A stretch of 64,000 nucleotides of DNA from Streptomyces phaeofaciens (GTDB taxonomy: Bacteria > Actinomycetota > Actinomycetes > Streptomycetales > Streptomycetaceae), in the NCBI RefSeq assembly GCF_014648915.1, contig NZ_BMSA01000010.1, positions 186,001 through 250,000 on the forward strand, in the 5' to 3' direction. The translations under genes were made by a program, and so were the position numbers. Positions 31,290 to 39,835 of the stretch are shown here, in pieces; positions within the stretch are counted from its first letter, which is position 1; each line of letters opens with the position of its first letter. Below the pieces are notes generated by a model, which worked only from the letters and a program-made list of their open reading frames with translations, did no database searches and was not told the origin of the DNA.

Positions 31290-31889
31290 ATGGAGGAGAC
31301 CGCCACCGACGACCTCGCCGTGCCGCCCGCGCCCGGCGCCGAGCAGTACCCCGCCCTCGACCTCGCCAACAGCGCGGTCGCACTGACCGGAGGCCAGTTC
31401 GCGGACCTCCTCGGCACACCGGCCGCCGCGAACCGGTGGCTCTTCCGGCACGGGCTCGCACCGGCCGACGCCGGCATCCAGGAGACGTGCGCGTCACAGC
31501 TGCGCTCGCTGCGGGAGCAGATCCGGGCGCTGCTCGCGGCCCGGGTCGCGGGGCAGCCCGCACCAGGCGACGCCCTGGACGCCGTCAACCGGGCCATGAC
31601 GAAGGCCCCGGCCGCGGCCCTGCTGCACTGGGACCCCACCCGAGGCCTCCACCGCGTCGCCGCCCACCCCGTGAACCAGATCCTCGACCACGCCCTGGCC
31701 GCGCTGGCCGGCGACGCGGCGGACCTCCTCACGGGGGCGGACGCGGACCGGCTCACGGCCTGCCCGTCCGCCCCGTGCAACCGCTACCTCCTGCGCCACG
31801 GCCGCCGCCACTGGTGCTCGACGCGCTGCGGCGACCGGGCGCGTGCGGCGCGGGCGTACGCCCGCCGGGGCCGCCCCGGGACGGCCTGA
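31290..31889 (+). CDS. CGNR zinc-finger regulator with ABATE domain
   Basis: This protein of about 199 residues has an N-terminal ABATE-like ligand or stress-sensing domain (PALDLANSAVALTGGQFADLL) and a C-terminal CGNR-type zinc finger. The finger has Cys pairs in CPSAPCNRYLL and WCSTRCGDRARAA, so the family motif CGNR reads CGDR here. Such proteins are transcription factors. ATG codons occur at 31263, 31281 and 31290. I use 31290, but a leaderless start from 31263 is possible, since TAGACG (31247-31252) could be a -10. It is divergent from the hydrolase gene with the repeated operator-like element between them. Confidence 0.8.
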   Translation: MEETATDDLAVPPAPGAEQYPALDLANSAVALTGGQFADLLGTPAAANRWLFRHGLAPADAGIQETCASQLRSLREQIRALLAARVAGQPAPGDALDAVNRAMTKAPAAALLHWDPTRGLHRVAAHPVNQILDHALAALAGDAADLLTGADADRLTACPSAPCNRYLLRHGRRHWCSTRCGDRARAARAYARRGRPGTA

Positions 31890-31919
31890 GGCCGCCCCCA
31901 CCCGCCCCGGCACCTCCGG

Positions 31920-32537
31920 TCAGCAGACGGCCAGGACCCCCTCCCCTACGTTCGCCGCCTCCTCCGCTTCCGCTTCCGCCTCCGCCAAGAGGTCCAGCAG
32001 GGTCGCGCGGGCTCGTGCCACGCGGGAGCGGACGGTGCCGATGGGGCAGTCCCCGGCCACCGCCGCCTCCGCGTACGGCACCCCGGCCAGCTGGGTGAGG
32101 ACGAACGCCTCGCGGCGCTCGTCGGGGAGCGCGGCCAGCAGGTCGAGCAGGACGACGCCGTCGTCGAATCCGGGAAGGCCGCGCGGCTGGGCGGACTCGA
32201 CCGCCAGCTGCCAGTCGGGGGTGTCGGAGATACGGGGCCGGGTGGAGGCGTACCGGTAACTGTCGACGACCGCTCGGCGGGCGATGGACAGCAGCCAGGA
32301 GCGGGCCGAGGAGCGGCCCTCGAACCGGTGCAGGCTGCCGAGCGCCCGCAGGAACGTGTCCTGCGCCAGGTCGTCCACAGCCTGGGGATCGGCGCAGAGA
32401 TGGGCGACGTACCGCAGCACGTCACGGTGGAGGGCCTGCACGAAGCGCTCGACGGCGGCCGGGTCGCCGGCGCGGGCGGCGAGCGCCCAGGCGGTTATCG
32501 ACTCATCAGGGCAGGCCGGAACGGCAGAAGTGATCAC
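31920..32537 (-). CDS. ECF RNA polymerase sigma factor
   Basis: This 205-residue ECF sigma factor has region 2 in residues about 25-95 (VQALHRDVLRYVAHLCADP and DDLAQDTFLRALGSL) and region 4 in about 130-185 (AFVLTQLAGVPYAEAAVAGDCPIGTVRSRVARAR). The GTG is preceded by AAGGA at 6-base spacing. No anti-sigma gene overlaps. The nearest upstream gene on the same strand is a Met/His-rich membrane protein, 149 bases away, and the pair may belong to metal or envelope response. The last 20 residues are Glu/Ala-rich. Confidence 0.9.
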   Translation of the reverse strand: MITSAVPACPDESITAWALAARAGDPAAVERFVQALHRDVLRYVAHLCADPQAVDDLAQDTFLRALGSLHRFEGRSSARSWLLSIARRAVVDSYRYASTRPRISDTPDWQLAVESAQPRGLPGFDDGVVLLDLLAALPDERREAFVLTQLAGVPYAEAAVAGDCPIGTVRSRVARARATLLDLLAEAEAEAEEAANVGEGVLAVC

Positions 32538-32686
32538 TTGGTGTCCTTCTCGGTCATCCGCGATCCGGACCGGGCAGGCGCGCACGCTCCGTCGTGCGGG
32601 TACGCGGGCGCGAGCGGTCCGGTGGTGTGGGGATCGGGCCCTACGGCGACTGCGCGCACGTACGGCCCCGGTGTCACCGGCTGTCG

Positions 32687-33409
32687 TCAGGCGACAGCGG
32701 TCCCCACGGGCGGGCCCCGGGAAGTGATCGCGTGGACGAGGAGAAGGAGCGGCGGCCGGTCAGCGCCGCGCCGGCGCGCGCGGACGCGTGGACGTTCCGG
32801 GGTGGCGGGCAGGGCGAGCAGCAGACGTAGCGGCGCCGCCAGCCGGCCGGCCACCGCCCGCAGGATCCGGAACGCCGCCTTCTCGCCGTGGGCCAGCCAC
32901 AGTCCGCACAGCAGCGCGGCCAGCAGGTGGGCGGCGAGCATGCCGAACGACGACGTACCCCCGGACAGGAGGTGGCCCACGGAATCCGTCTGGCCCGCGT
33001 CCAGAGAGTCCATCGGGCCCATGTCCTGGACCCTCATGCCCTTGGACGGGCCGTGCATGTGCCCCATGTGCGCGAGCCCGCCGGCATGCCCCACGGGGGT
33101 GGCGGCCGCACCCTCGGCCGCCGGGCCGGCGAACGAGAACCCGGCGTGCAGGGCCGTCTGCGCGGCGACGACCACCGACACGACCACCGCCGGCCCGCGC
33201 TCACGGCCGGCCACACACCAGCCCACACCCCCGGTCACGGCCGCGCCGACGGCCAGGGTCCAGCCGGGCACATGAACGCCGGACATCAGCACATGGCCCA
33301 GGGCGGCGAGCAGCACACAGACGGCCGCGAACAACGCGGCCCGTACCGTGCGCACACCCCACCCTGCGGTCATGGCGCCCCATCCTGGCATCCGGTCGTG
33401 GGTCGTCAT
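32687..33409 (-). CDS. Met/His-rich integral membrane protein
   Basis: This 240-residue protein has four or five hydrophobic helices. Between the third and fourth is a loop rich in His and Met (GHAGGLAHMGHMHGP, followed by KGMRVQDMGPMD), which looks fit to bind copper or another soft metal. The C-terminal 50 residues are Arg-rich and cytoplasmic. The ATG at 33409 is directly beside a 7-bp inverted repeat. It precedes the ECF sigma gene and is divergent from an orphan LuxR-type regulator. Its family name is not known to me, and a metal role is inferred from composition only. Confidence 0.7.
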   Translation of the reverse strand: MTTHDRMPGWGAMTAGWGVRTVRAALFAAVCVLLAALGHVLMSGVHVPGWTLAVGAAVTGGVGWCVAGRERGPAVVVSVVVAAQTALHAGFSFAGPAAEGAAATPVGHAGGLAHMGHMHGPSKGMRVQDMGPMDSLDAGQTDSVGHLLSGGTSSFGMLAAHLLAALLCGLWLAHGEKAAFRILRAVAGRLAAPLRLLLALPATPERPRVRARRRGADRPPLLLLVHAITSRGPPVGTAVA

Positions 33410-33411
33410 GT

Positions 33412-33445
33412 CTGAGTACGGAATTCACCCCAAGGCCATACTCAG
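33412..33445. promoter_or_regulatory. Inverted repeat between membrane protein and LuxR-type regulator
   Basis: CTGAGTA (33412-33418) and TACTCAG (33439-33445) are perfect complements with a 20-base spacer. The element touches the start of the minus-strand membrane protein and is 120 bases upstream of the regulator gene on the plus strand. Confidence 0.4.
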
Positions 33446-33565
33446 ATCACAGAATGTGGCGCAGGACACAGTTCATTCCCAGCTCGGACGGGTCAGCCCG
33501 GCGCGCCCGCTCCGCCGATGTCGCCAAGACTGGGGAGGGCATGTCCATCCAGAGCGGAGAGACCG

Positions 33566-34177
33566 ATGAGCGGGTACTCCGAGCAGGTACGGATCGCGGT
33601 CGTCGGAGACTGTCCCCTCTTCCGGCACGGCGTCTCGGAGCTGATCGGCACCACCCCCGACCTGCACCTCGTCGCGAACGCGCCATCCGTGGAGAGCGCG
33701 GACGGCAGCCTGCGCGGGGCGCACGTCGTCCTGATGGATCTCCAGGAGTCCGCGCCGAGGCTCGTCGCGGCCGTGACGAAGCTGTGCAGGCGAGGGCACG
33801 CCGTGCTGGTCGTGTCGTCGTCGCCGCGGATCGACGCCGTGCAGGTGATCCAGGCGGGCGCCAGCGGATTCCTGAGCCGACGAGCGGAGCCGGACGAGAT
33901 GCTGAGGGCGATCCGGACGGTGGGCTCGGGCCGCAGCTATGTGTCCGGGCCGACCAGCGATCTGCTCAGCCGCTCCCCGCATTTCACGGACCGGGAACAG
34001 GAAATTCTGATTCTCCTCGCCAATGGTTCAACGGACCACGAAATTGCGGCGAATTTGGGTATCAGCAAACACACGGTCCAGTCGCATCTGGACCGGATCG
34101 GCGAGAAAACGGGGTCCCGTCGGCGCCCCGATCTCACCCGCATCGCGGTCGAGAACGGCCTCACTGACCAGCGCTGA
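33566..34177 (+). CDS. LuxR-family response-regulator-like protein (orphan)
   Basis: This 203-residue protein has a receiver-like N-terminal domain and a LuxR HTH (FTDREQEILILLANGSTDHEIAANLG, given in parts: the core is TDREQEILILLANGSTD, then ISKHTVQSHLDRI). In the receiver, an Asp is present in VVLMDLQES, but the acidic pair is GD and the conserved Lys is replaced in GFLSRRAEP. It may therefore act without phosphorylation. No histidine kinase is adjacent. The ATG follows GGAGAG by 6 bases. The HTH coding part is visibly AT-richer than the receiver part. Confidence 0.85.
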   Translation: MSGYSEQVRIAVVGDCPLFRHGVSELIGTTPDLHLVANAPSVESADGSLRGAHVVLMDLQESAPRLVAAVTKLCRRGHAVLVVSSSPRIDAVQVIQAGASGFLSRRAEPDEMLRAIRTVGSGRSYVSGPTSDLLSRSPHFTDREQEILILLANGSTDHEIAANLGISKHTVQSHLDRIGEKTGSRRRPDLTRIAVENGLTDQR

Positions 34178-34303
34178 CAGCATCTGCGGTGGGCAGTCCT
34201 ACCCCGGCACCCGTGGGCATTTGTGTCCCTTGCCAATACAGGGCGGAAGCCGGATCTTGGAACAGAACCACTGACGCAGCATGGGAATCAGCTGGGAGAA
34301 ATT

Positions 34304-34678
34304 ATGCGTAAGCGTCTCGCAATTCTTACCGTCGCAGCAGTTCTGCCTCTGACGGGCGGAGCGTCGCTGGCGGTGGCCACTCAAGCAGGAGCTGCGCCTC
34401 CCCCGCCTCCCCAGGTGACGGTCACGGGCAAGGTCGCGGCCTGCGAAGGCGGCTCGGACGCCGATGAGGTGTCGATCGAGACCTCCAAGGAGACGAAGGC
34501 CGTCGACCTCAAGGGTTCCAACAAGTACACCATCGTCTTCAAGAAGATCCCCAAGGCCGGAAGAGACGCCACGGCGACCGTGACCTGCGAAGACGGAAAC
34601 ACGTACACGGACGAGTTCAACATCAAGGGGGCACAGGGCACCGAGCCCGTGACGCAGAAGAGGAACCTCGAGCCGTAG
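34304..34678 (+). CDS. Small secreted protein of unknown function
   Basis: This 124-residue protein has a Sec signal peptide: KRL, then a hydrophobic core and a likely cleavage after AGAA near residue 31. The mature part is about 93 residues with two Cys (VAACEGG and TVTCEDG), probably forming a disulfide, and a beta-sandwich-like pattern. It ends in charged residues. The ATG lies 6 bases after GGGAGAA. A possible promoter is TTGCCA (34230-34235), 17 bases, GATCTT (34253-34258). No family is recognised. Confidence 0.75.
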   Translation: MRKRLAILTVAAVLPLTGGASLAVATQAGAAPPPPPQVTVTGKVAACEGGSDADEVSIETSKETKAVDLKGSNKYTIVFKKIPKAGRDATATVTCEDGNTYTDEFNIKGAQGTEPVTQKRNLEP

Positions 34679-34696
34679 GCACAGGACACACCCGAC

Positions 34697-34735
34697 CGAC
34701 CGGGCCCGCGGCCGCAACGCGATGAGGCCCGGTCG
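34697..34735. terminator. Hairpin between convergent genes
   Basis: CGACCGGGCC (34697-34706) pairs perfectly with GGCCCGGTCG (34726-34735) with a 19-base loop. It lies between the stops at 34678 (plus) and 34748 (minus). Confidence 0.55.
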
Positions 34736-34747
34736 AGTCATGCCCCG

Positions 34748-37198
34748 CTACTCCCCCGCCCCTATCTCCTGCTCCGCCCAGATCGTCTTCCCCCGGGGAA
34801 GCGGACGGGTCCCCCAGCGGCGGCTGAGCTGGGCGACCAGGAGGAGGCCTCGGCCGCCCTCGTCGAAGGTGCGGGCGCGCCGCATGTGGGGGGCGGTGCT
34901 GCCGGCGTCGGTGACCTCGCAGATGAGGGTGCGGTCGTGGATGAGCCGCAGCCGGACGGGGGGTTCGCCGTGCCGGATGGCGTTGGTGACGAGTTCGCTG
35001 ACGATCAGCTCGGTGACGAAGGACGTCTCCGTCAGACCCCACGCCTCCAGCCGGGCGACGACGTTCTTGCGGGTCTCGGCGACGGCGGCGGGATCCGGGG
35101 CGACGGTCCAGGTGGCGACCCGGGAGGCGTCCAGGGCCCGGGTGCGGGCGACGAGCAGCGCCACGTCGTCGACCGGCCGATGCGGCAGCGCCCCGGCCAG
35201 GACACGGTCGCACAGGACGTCCAGTGAGTCCGCGGGGCCGGCGAGCGCCGCGCACAGCCGGGCGACGCCGTCGTCGATGTCGTCCTGCCGGGTCCGGGCG
35301 GCGATCAGGCCGTCGGTGTAGAGGACGAGCAGACTGCCCTCGGGCAGCTCGGTCTCGATGGGCTCGAAGGGCAGTCCGCCCACGCCCAGCGGGGGTCCGG
35401 CGGGCAGGTCGAGCAGGTCCACCGTGCCGTCGGGCCGCACCACGGCCGGCGGCGGATGCCCGGCCCGGGCGAGCGCGCAGCGCCGGGAGACGGGGTCGTA
35501 CACGGCGTACAGGCAGGTCGCCCCGACGCCGTCCGCGCTGTCGCCGTCCGTGGGGAGGTCCGCCTCGGTGGCCAGCCGGGCCACCAGGTCGTCGAGGTGG
35601 GTGAGCAGTTCGTCGGGCGGCAGATCGATGTCGGCGAGGGTGCGTACGGCCGTGCGCAGCCGTCCCATGGTCGCGGAGGCGTGGATGCCGTGCCCCACGA
35701 CATCGCCCACGACCAGGGCGACCCGGGCGCCGGACAGCGGGATGACGTCGAACCAGTCGCCGCCCACCCCGGCCCGGGCGCCCGCCGGCAGATAGCGGGA
35801 GGCGGCCTCCACCGCCGACTGCTCGGGCAGCCGCTGCGGCAGCAGACTGCGCTGAAGGGTGACCGCCGTGCCGCGCTCACGGGTGTAGCGCCGGGCGTTG
35901 TCGATGCAGACCGCGGCCCTGGCCGCCAGCTCCTCGGCCAGGACGACGTCGTCCTCCTCGAACGGGTGGGGGTGCCGGTGCCGGGCGAAGACGACCACGC
36001 CGAGGGTGACGCCCCGGGCCGACAGCGGCACGGCGATGACGGAGTGGAAGCCGAAGTCACGGACGCGGGCGGCGCGCACCGGGTCATCGGCGACCCAGTC
36101 GGCGATCGCGGCCTCGTCGACGCGGTGCCGTACGGCCCGGCCCGAGCGGAGGCTCTCGACCGGCGGGGAGCCCTCCGGGTACTCGTCGACCTGCCCGAGG
36201 GTGAGGACCGCCTCGGGGACGCCCGCCAGGACGGACTGGTGGGCGACGCGCCGCAGTGCCAGCGACCTGCCGCCGGCCACCGTTTCCTCCTGGCCCTCCT
36301 CGAACGACGTCAGCAGGTCGACGCTGAGGAAGTCCGCGAGGTCCGGCACCGCCAGGTCCGCCAGTTCCTGTGCCGTCCGGGTCACGTCGAGGGTGCTGCC
36401 GATCCGGGTGCTGGCCTCGGCGATCCGCTGGAGGCGTGTGCGGGCCCAGTACTGCTCGGTCATGTCGTGCCCGGTGGAGGCCACGCCCAGGATCCGGCCG
36501 TCCGGGTCCTGGAGCCGGTACACGTGGACGGCCCAGGTGTGGTCGCGGCTCTCGCCGGGGGCCCGCGCGTGGTTCTCCAGGTACTGCGGCTCGCCGGTCT
36601 CCAGGACCCGCCGCATCCGTGCCTCGACCTCCTCGGCCACCGGCAGGGCGATGACGTCGGTCAGCCGGAGGCCGCGCGCGTCGTCGTCGCCGATGCCCAG
36701 CAGGCCCTGCCCGGCCCGGGTGGACCGGCGCAGCCGCAGGTCCGTGTCGTACACCGAGATCGCGCAGGACGGGGCCTGGAGGAAACCGGCGCGCATGAGT
36801 TCCTCGTCCTCGGGCCGGTCCGTGCGCCCGGTCACGGCGCTGACCAGGAGCCAGTCACGGGTCCCGTCCGGTGCCGTGCGGTGGTGCGCCAGGACCCTCG
36901 CGTCCAGGCGCCGGCCGTCCCGGTGGCGGAGCGCGAGCGTGCCGTGCCATCGCGGGAGGGCGGAGAGGCCGGAGAGGGGGGAGAGTCCGAGGCGGTCGGG
37001 CGGGTCCGTGAGCGCGGGCCCCTCGGCGAGCAGTGCGGCCGCCGGCCTGCCCACCGTCTCCCGCGCCGGGTACCCGAGCAGCCGCTCGGCGCCCGTGTTC
37101 CACCCGGTCACCGTGCCGCTCTCGGCCACGGTGACCCGCGCGGTGAGCGCCTCGGCCGCACCGCCGGTGCCCGGCACGGGGTCGGGGTGAGGCTCCAT
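34748..37198 (-). CDS. SpoIIE-type PP2C phosphatase with PAS, GAF and ATPase domains
   Basis: This 816-residue signalling protein has a PAS domain (about 15-110), a second PAS (about 130-240, FLQAPSCAISVYDTDLRL), a GAF domain (about 250-425), a SpoIIE/PP2C phosphatase (about 440-660, DWFDVIPLSGARVALVVGDVVGHG) and a C-terminal HATPase anti-sigma-like kinase domain (about 690-815). Such proteins control sigma factors by phosphorylating or dephosphorylating anti-anti-sigma proteins. The metal Asp residues are in GGDWFD and VVGDVVGHG. It has an ATG start, and the AT-rich 57-base gap upstream could hold its promoter. Confidence 0.9.
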   Translation of the reverse strand: MEPHPDPVPGTGGAAEALTARVTVAESGTVTGWNTGAERLLGYPARETVGRPAAALLAEGPALTDPPDRLGLSPLSGLSALPRWHGTLALRHRDGRRLDARVLAHHRTAPDGTRDWLLVSAVTGRTDRPEDEELMRAGFLQAPSCAISVYDTDLRLRRSTRAGQGLLGIGDDDARGLRLTDVIALPVAEEVEARMRRVLETGEPQYLENHARAPGESRDHTWAVHVYRLQDPDGRILGVASTGHDMTEQYWARTRLQRIAEASTRIGSTLDVTRTAQELADLAVPDLADFLSVDLLTSFEEGQEETVAGGRSLALRRVAHQSVLAGVPEAVLTLGQVDEYPEGSPPVESLRSGRAVRHRVDEAAIADWVADDPVRAARVRDFGFHSVIAVPLSARGVTLGVVVFARHRHPHPFEEDDVVLAEELAARAAVCIDNARRYTRERGTAVTLQRSLLPQRLPEQSAVEAASRYLPAGARAGVGGDWFDVIPLSGARVALVVGDVVGHGIHASATMGRLRTAVRTLADIDLPPDELLTHLDDLVARLATEADLPTDGDSADGVGATCLYAVYDPVSRRCALARAGHPPPAVVRPDGTVDLLDLPAGPPLGVGGLPFEPIETELPEGSLLVLYTDGLIAARTRQDDIDDGVARLCAALAGPADSLDVLCDRVLAGALPHRPVDDVALLVARTRALDASRVATWTVAPDPAAVAETRKNVVARLEAWGLTETSFVTELIVSELVTNAIRHGEPPVRLRLIHDRTLICEVTDAGSTAPHMRRARTFDEGGRGLLLVAQLSRRWGTRPLPRGKTIWAEQEIGAGE

Positions 37199-37255
37199 CG
37201 CGGCTCATCTCGCTTTCGTGGGCGTCCAGCTCCAGAATGACCGTGTATTTCGCAA

Positions 37256-38479
37256 TTATTCCTCTCGGGCCGGGAGGTCCGCGAAGGCACGCACCTCCCG
37301 TTGGAACAGCGGCACCACGGTGGTCGCGGTGAGGGCGGCCAGGCCCACCCAGAGCACCGGGCCGTTGCCGAAGGCGGTCGCGGCGACCGGGGCCAGGGCC
37401 AGCCCGACCGGCTGAAGGCCGTACGTGCCGAGGGTGTCGATCGCGAAGACCCGGCCCAGCATGTCGGCGGGGATCGCGCGGTGCAGGGCGCTCGCCCAGC
37501 TGACGTTGAAGACGGCGTAGCCGAAGCCCGTCACGGCCATCGACACCCCGAGCGGCGTCAGGGGCGCGGCCGCCAGCAGGCACAGCACCTGGGTGGCCAG
37601 CAGGCCCAGGGACAGGACGGCCACCGTGCCGGGCCGGCGCGGGGTCCAGGCCGCGATCGCCATGCCGCCCGCGATGGAGCCGGCCGCCTGGAGCGCCACC
37701 ATCGGCCCGTACGCGGCGAACTCGCCCCGCTCCTGGAGGATCACCGGCAGCAGCACCGCCACCGGGGCCATCACCAGCAGCAGCTGGAGGGTGCCCTGCA
37801 CGATGATCGTCAGCACCCACAGCCGTTCCCGGACGGCGGCGAGGCCCTCGCGGGCCTGCCGGAACACCGTCCCGCCCGCCGTACCGGGCCGGCGGGGGTC
37901 GCCGGCGCCGACCAGGGTGAGGGCGCTCGCGGCGAACGTCCCGGCGTCCGCCCAGAACGCCGTGCCGGCCGTCCCGGCCGTCAGCAGCAGCCCGCCGAGC
38001 GCGGGGCCGAGCACCTGGCCGGTGCGGACGGTGATCGAGCGCAGGGCGTTCGCCTTCGGCAGGTCCTCGTCAGGCACCAGGCCGGGGATCAGCGCCCCGA
38101 AGGCCGGAGTGAACACCCCGGCCGCGAACCCGGTCACCAGCGCCAGCAGCACCGGCACGGCGAGCGGGGCCCGGGCCGCGCCCAGCGCGAAGCACACGGC
38201 CGTGACCAGCCGCACCACGTCCGCCGCCGCCATCACCCGCGAGCGCCGGAACCGGTCCGCCAGCACCCCGCCCACCAGGGCCGCCCCGACCAGCGCCAGG
38301 CTCTGCGCGCCCAGCACCACCCCGAGGTCGGTGGTGGAGTGGTGGGCCAGGACCGCCCCGGGCAGCGCGACCAGGGTGATCCCGTCCCCGACGGCGCTCG
38401 CCGCCTGCCCGGCCCACACCCGCCGGAACGGGCCGTGCCGCAGCACGACGGCGAACGACAGCAGCCGCGCCGGTCTCAC
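37256..38479 (-). CDS. MFS transporter (efflux-type)
   Basis: This 407-residue membrane protein has about 12 hydrophobic helices and the MFS_3/macrolide-efflux-like architecture. The start FRRVWAGQAASAVGDGITLVALP and the inter-helix motif GGVLADRFRRSRVM (motif A) are typical. It probably exports a small molecule by proton exchange. The GTG start has only a weak GAGGGG box. The gene follows the M20 peptidase (31 bases) and is upstream of the SpoIIE-type gene. No drug can be named from sequence. Confidence 0.88.
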   Translation of the reverse strand: MRPARLLSFAVVLRHGPFRRVWAGQAASAVGDGITLVALPGAVLAHHSTTDLGVVLGAQSLALVGAALVGGVLADRFRRSRVMAAADVVRLVTAVCFALGAARAPLAVPVLLALVTGFAAGVFTPAFGALIPGLVPDEDLPKANALRSITVRTGQVLGPALGGLLLTAGTAGTAFWADAGTFAASALTLVGAGDPRRPGTAGGTVFRQAREGLAAVRERLWVLTIIVQGTLQLLLVMAPVAVLLPVILQERGEFAAYGPMVALQAAGSIAGGMAIAAWTPRRPGTVAVLSLGLLATQVLCLLAAAPLTPLGVSMAVTGFGYAVFNVSWASALHRAIPADMLGRVFAIDTLGTYGLQPVGLALAPVAATAFGNGPVLWVGLAALTATTVVPLFQREVRAFADLPAREE

Positions 38480-38509
38480 GCCGGCCCGCCCGGCCCCCTC
38501 ACGTCCGTG

Positions 38510-39823
38510 TCACTTCGTGCCGACGGTCCGCAGCACCGTCACCGCCGTCGCGCGGGCCGCGTCCACCACCTCCCGCAGGGACACCTGCTCGCGGGCGCTG
38601 TGGGCCACCGCGATGTCGCCTGGCCCGAACTGGAGCGTCGGGATGCCCGCCCCGGTGTAGTGCCGCAGATCGCTGCCGTACGTCGCCCCGCGCTCCCGCA
38701 GCCGGGCGGCGCCGGTGGCGTCGGCGAACGCGTCCGCCACCGTGTCCCGCAGGGGATGCCCCGCCGCCAGCCGGCCGCTGGCGAACTGCCCGCCCGGCCA
38801 GGTGACCCGGGCGGGGTGTTCGCGCAGCCAGGGGTCCTCGGCGCAGGCCTCGGCGACGCACCGTTCCAACGCGGCCCGCGCCTCGGCGGGGTCCTCCCCG
38901 AGCCGCACACCCAGCCGCCCCTCCGCGACCAGCAGGTCGGGCACGCTGCTCGCCCAGTCGCCGGAGCGCAGGGTGCCGACGGAAAGGGAGTAGGGGAGCG
39001 GGTATTCGGCGAGCAGCGGGTCGGGGTCGCGGTTGCGTGCGGTCTCCAGCCGGGCCAGCGCCCGGTGCAGCGGCAGATAGCCGTCGATCGCGCTCACCCC
39101 CGCCTCCCGGGAACTGGCGTGCGCGGCCTTGCCGGGCACGGTGATCCGGAAGGTCAGCGCGCCCGCGTTGGCGGTGATCACCGTGCCGGCGGTCGGCTCC
39201 GCGATCACGCAGGCGTCGCCGCCGTGTCCGCGCCGCAGGGTGCCGAAGGCGCCGATCCCGCCGTCCTCCTCGCCGACCACGAAGTGCACCGCGACGCGCC
39301 CGCGCAGCCGTACCCCGGCCGCCCGGACCGCGGCGAGCGCGGCCAGCTGCGCGGCGAGTCCGGCCTTCATGTCGCAGGCCCCGCGTCCGTGCACGACGTC
39401 ACCGGTCACCCGGGGCACGAACGGGTCCCCCGCCCAGGCCGCGAGGTCTCCGGGCGGTACGACGTCGACATGCCCCTGGAGGATCAGCGTCGGCCCGTCG
39501 GCGCCGCCGCCGGTGTGGCCGACCAGCCCCCACGCCTCCTCGCGCGCCACCTCCATGCCGGGGAATCCGGGGTCGGCGACGAGGGCGGGCAGGTCCATGG
39601 ACCACAGGTCGACGTCGAGGCCGAGCCGTTCCAGCCGTCCGGCGAGGTGGTGCTGGAGCTCGGACTCGGCCGGGCTGCCGGTGACGCTCGGTATCGCGAC
39701 CAGTTCCAGCAGTGTGCGGCCGACGGCCGCCTCGTCGACCGCCGCCAGTACGGCGGCCTCCTCGTCACTGAGCACGCGTGGGCTCCCCTCCCTCGTGAAC
39801 GGGTTTCCCGCATACTTGCTCAT
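38510..39823 (-). CDS. M20-family metallopeptidase (ArgE/DapE-like)
   Basis: This 437-residue protein is a zinc-dependent amidohydrolase of the ArgE/DapE/ACY1/CPG2 family. Metal and catalytic residues are visible in LILQGHVDVVPPGD (His-x-Asp), GRGACDMKAG (bridging Asp) and VVGEEDGG (catalytic Glu pair). The dimerisation domain contains NAGALTFRITVPGKAAHASSR. The substrate is an N-acyl amino acid or a dipeptide. The start ATG is 12 bases downstream of the histidine kinase stop on the same strand. No secretion signal is present. Confidence 0.9.
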   Translation of the reverse strand: MSKYAGNPFTREGSPRVLSDEEAAVLAAVDEAAVGRTLLELVAIPSVTGSPAESELQHHLAGRLERLGLDVDLWSMDLPALVADPGFPGMEVAREEAWGLVGHTGGGADGPTLILQGHVDVVPPGDLAAWAGDPFVPRVTGDVVHGRGACDMKAGLAAQLAALAAVRAAGVRLRGRVAVHFVVGEEDGGIGAFGTLRRGHGGDACVIAEPTAGTVITANAGALTFRITVPGKAAHASSREAGVSAIDGYLPLHRALARLETARNRDPDPLLAEYPLPYSLSVGTLRSGDWASSVPDLLVAEGRLGVRLGEDPAEARAALERCVAEACAEDPWLREHPARVTWPGGQFASGRLAAGHPLRDTVADAFADATGAARLRERGATYGSDLRHYTGAGIPTLQFGPGDIAVAHSAREQVSLREVVDAARATAVTVLRTVGTK

Positions 39824-39835
39824 CGCGGCGGCCCG

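Noticed and set aside
36000..37200. The SpoIIE-type protein as a true SpoIIE of endospore formation
   Set aside because: No membrane domain typical of SpoIIE; the PAS/GAF/PP2C/ATPase order is the common Streptomyces signalling type.
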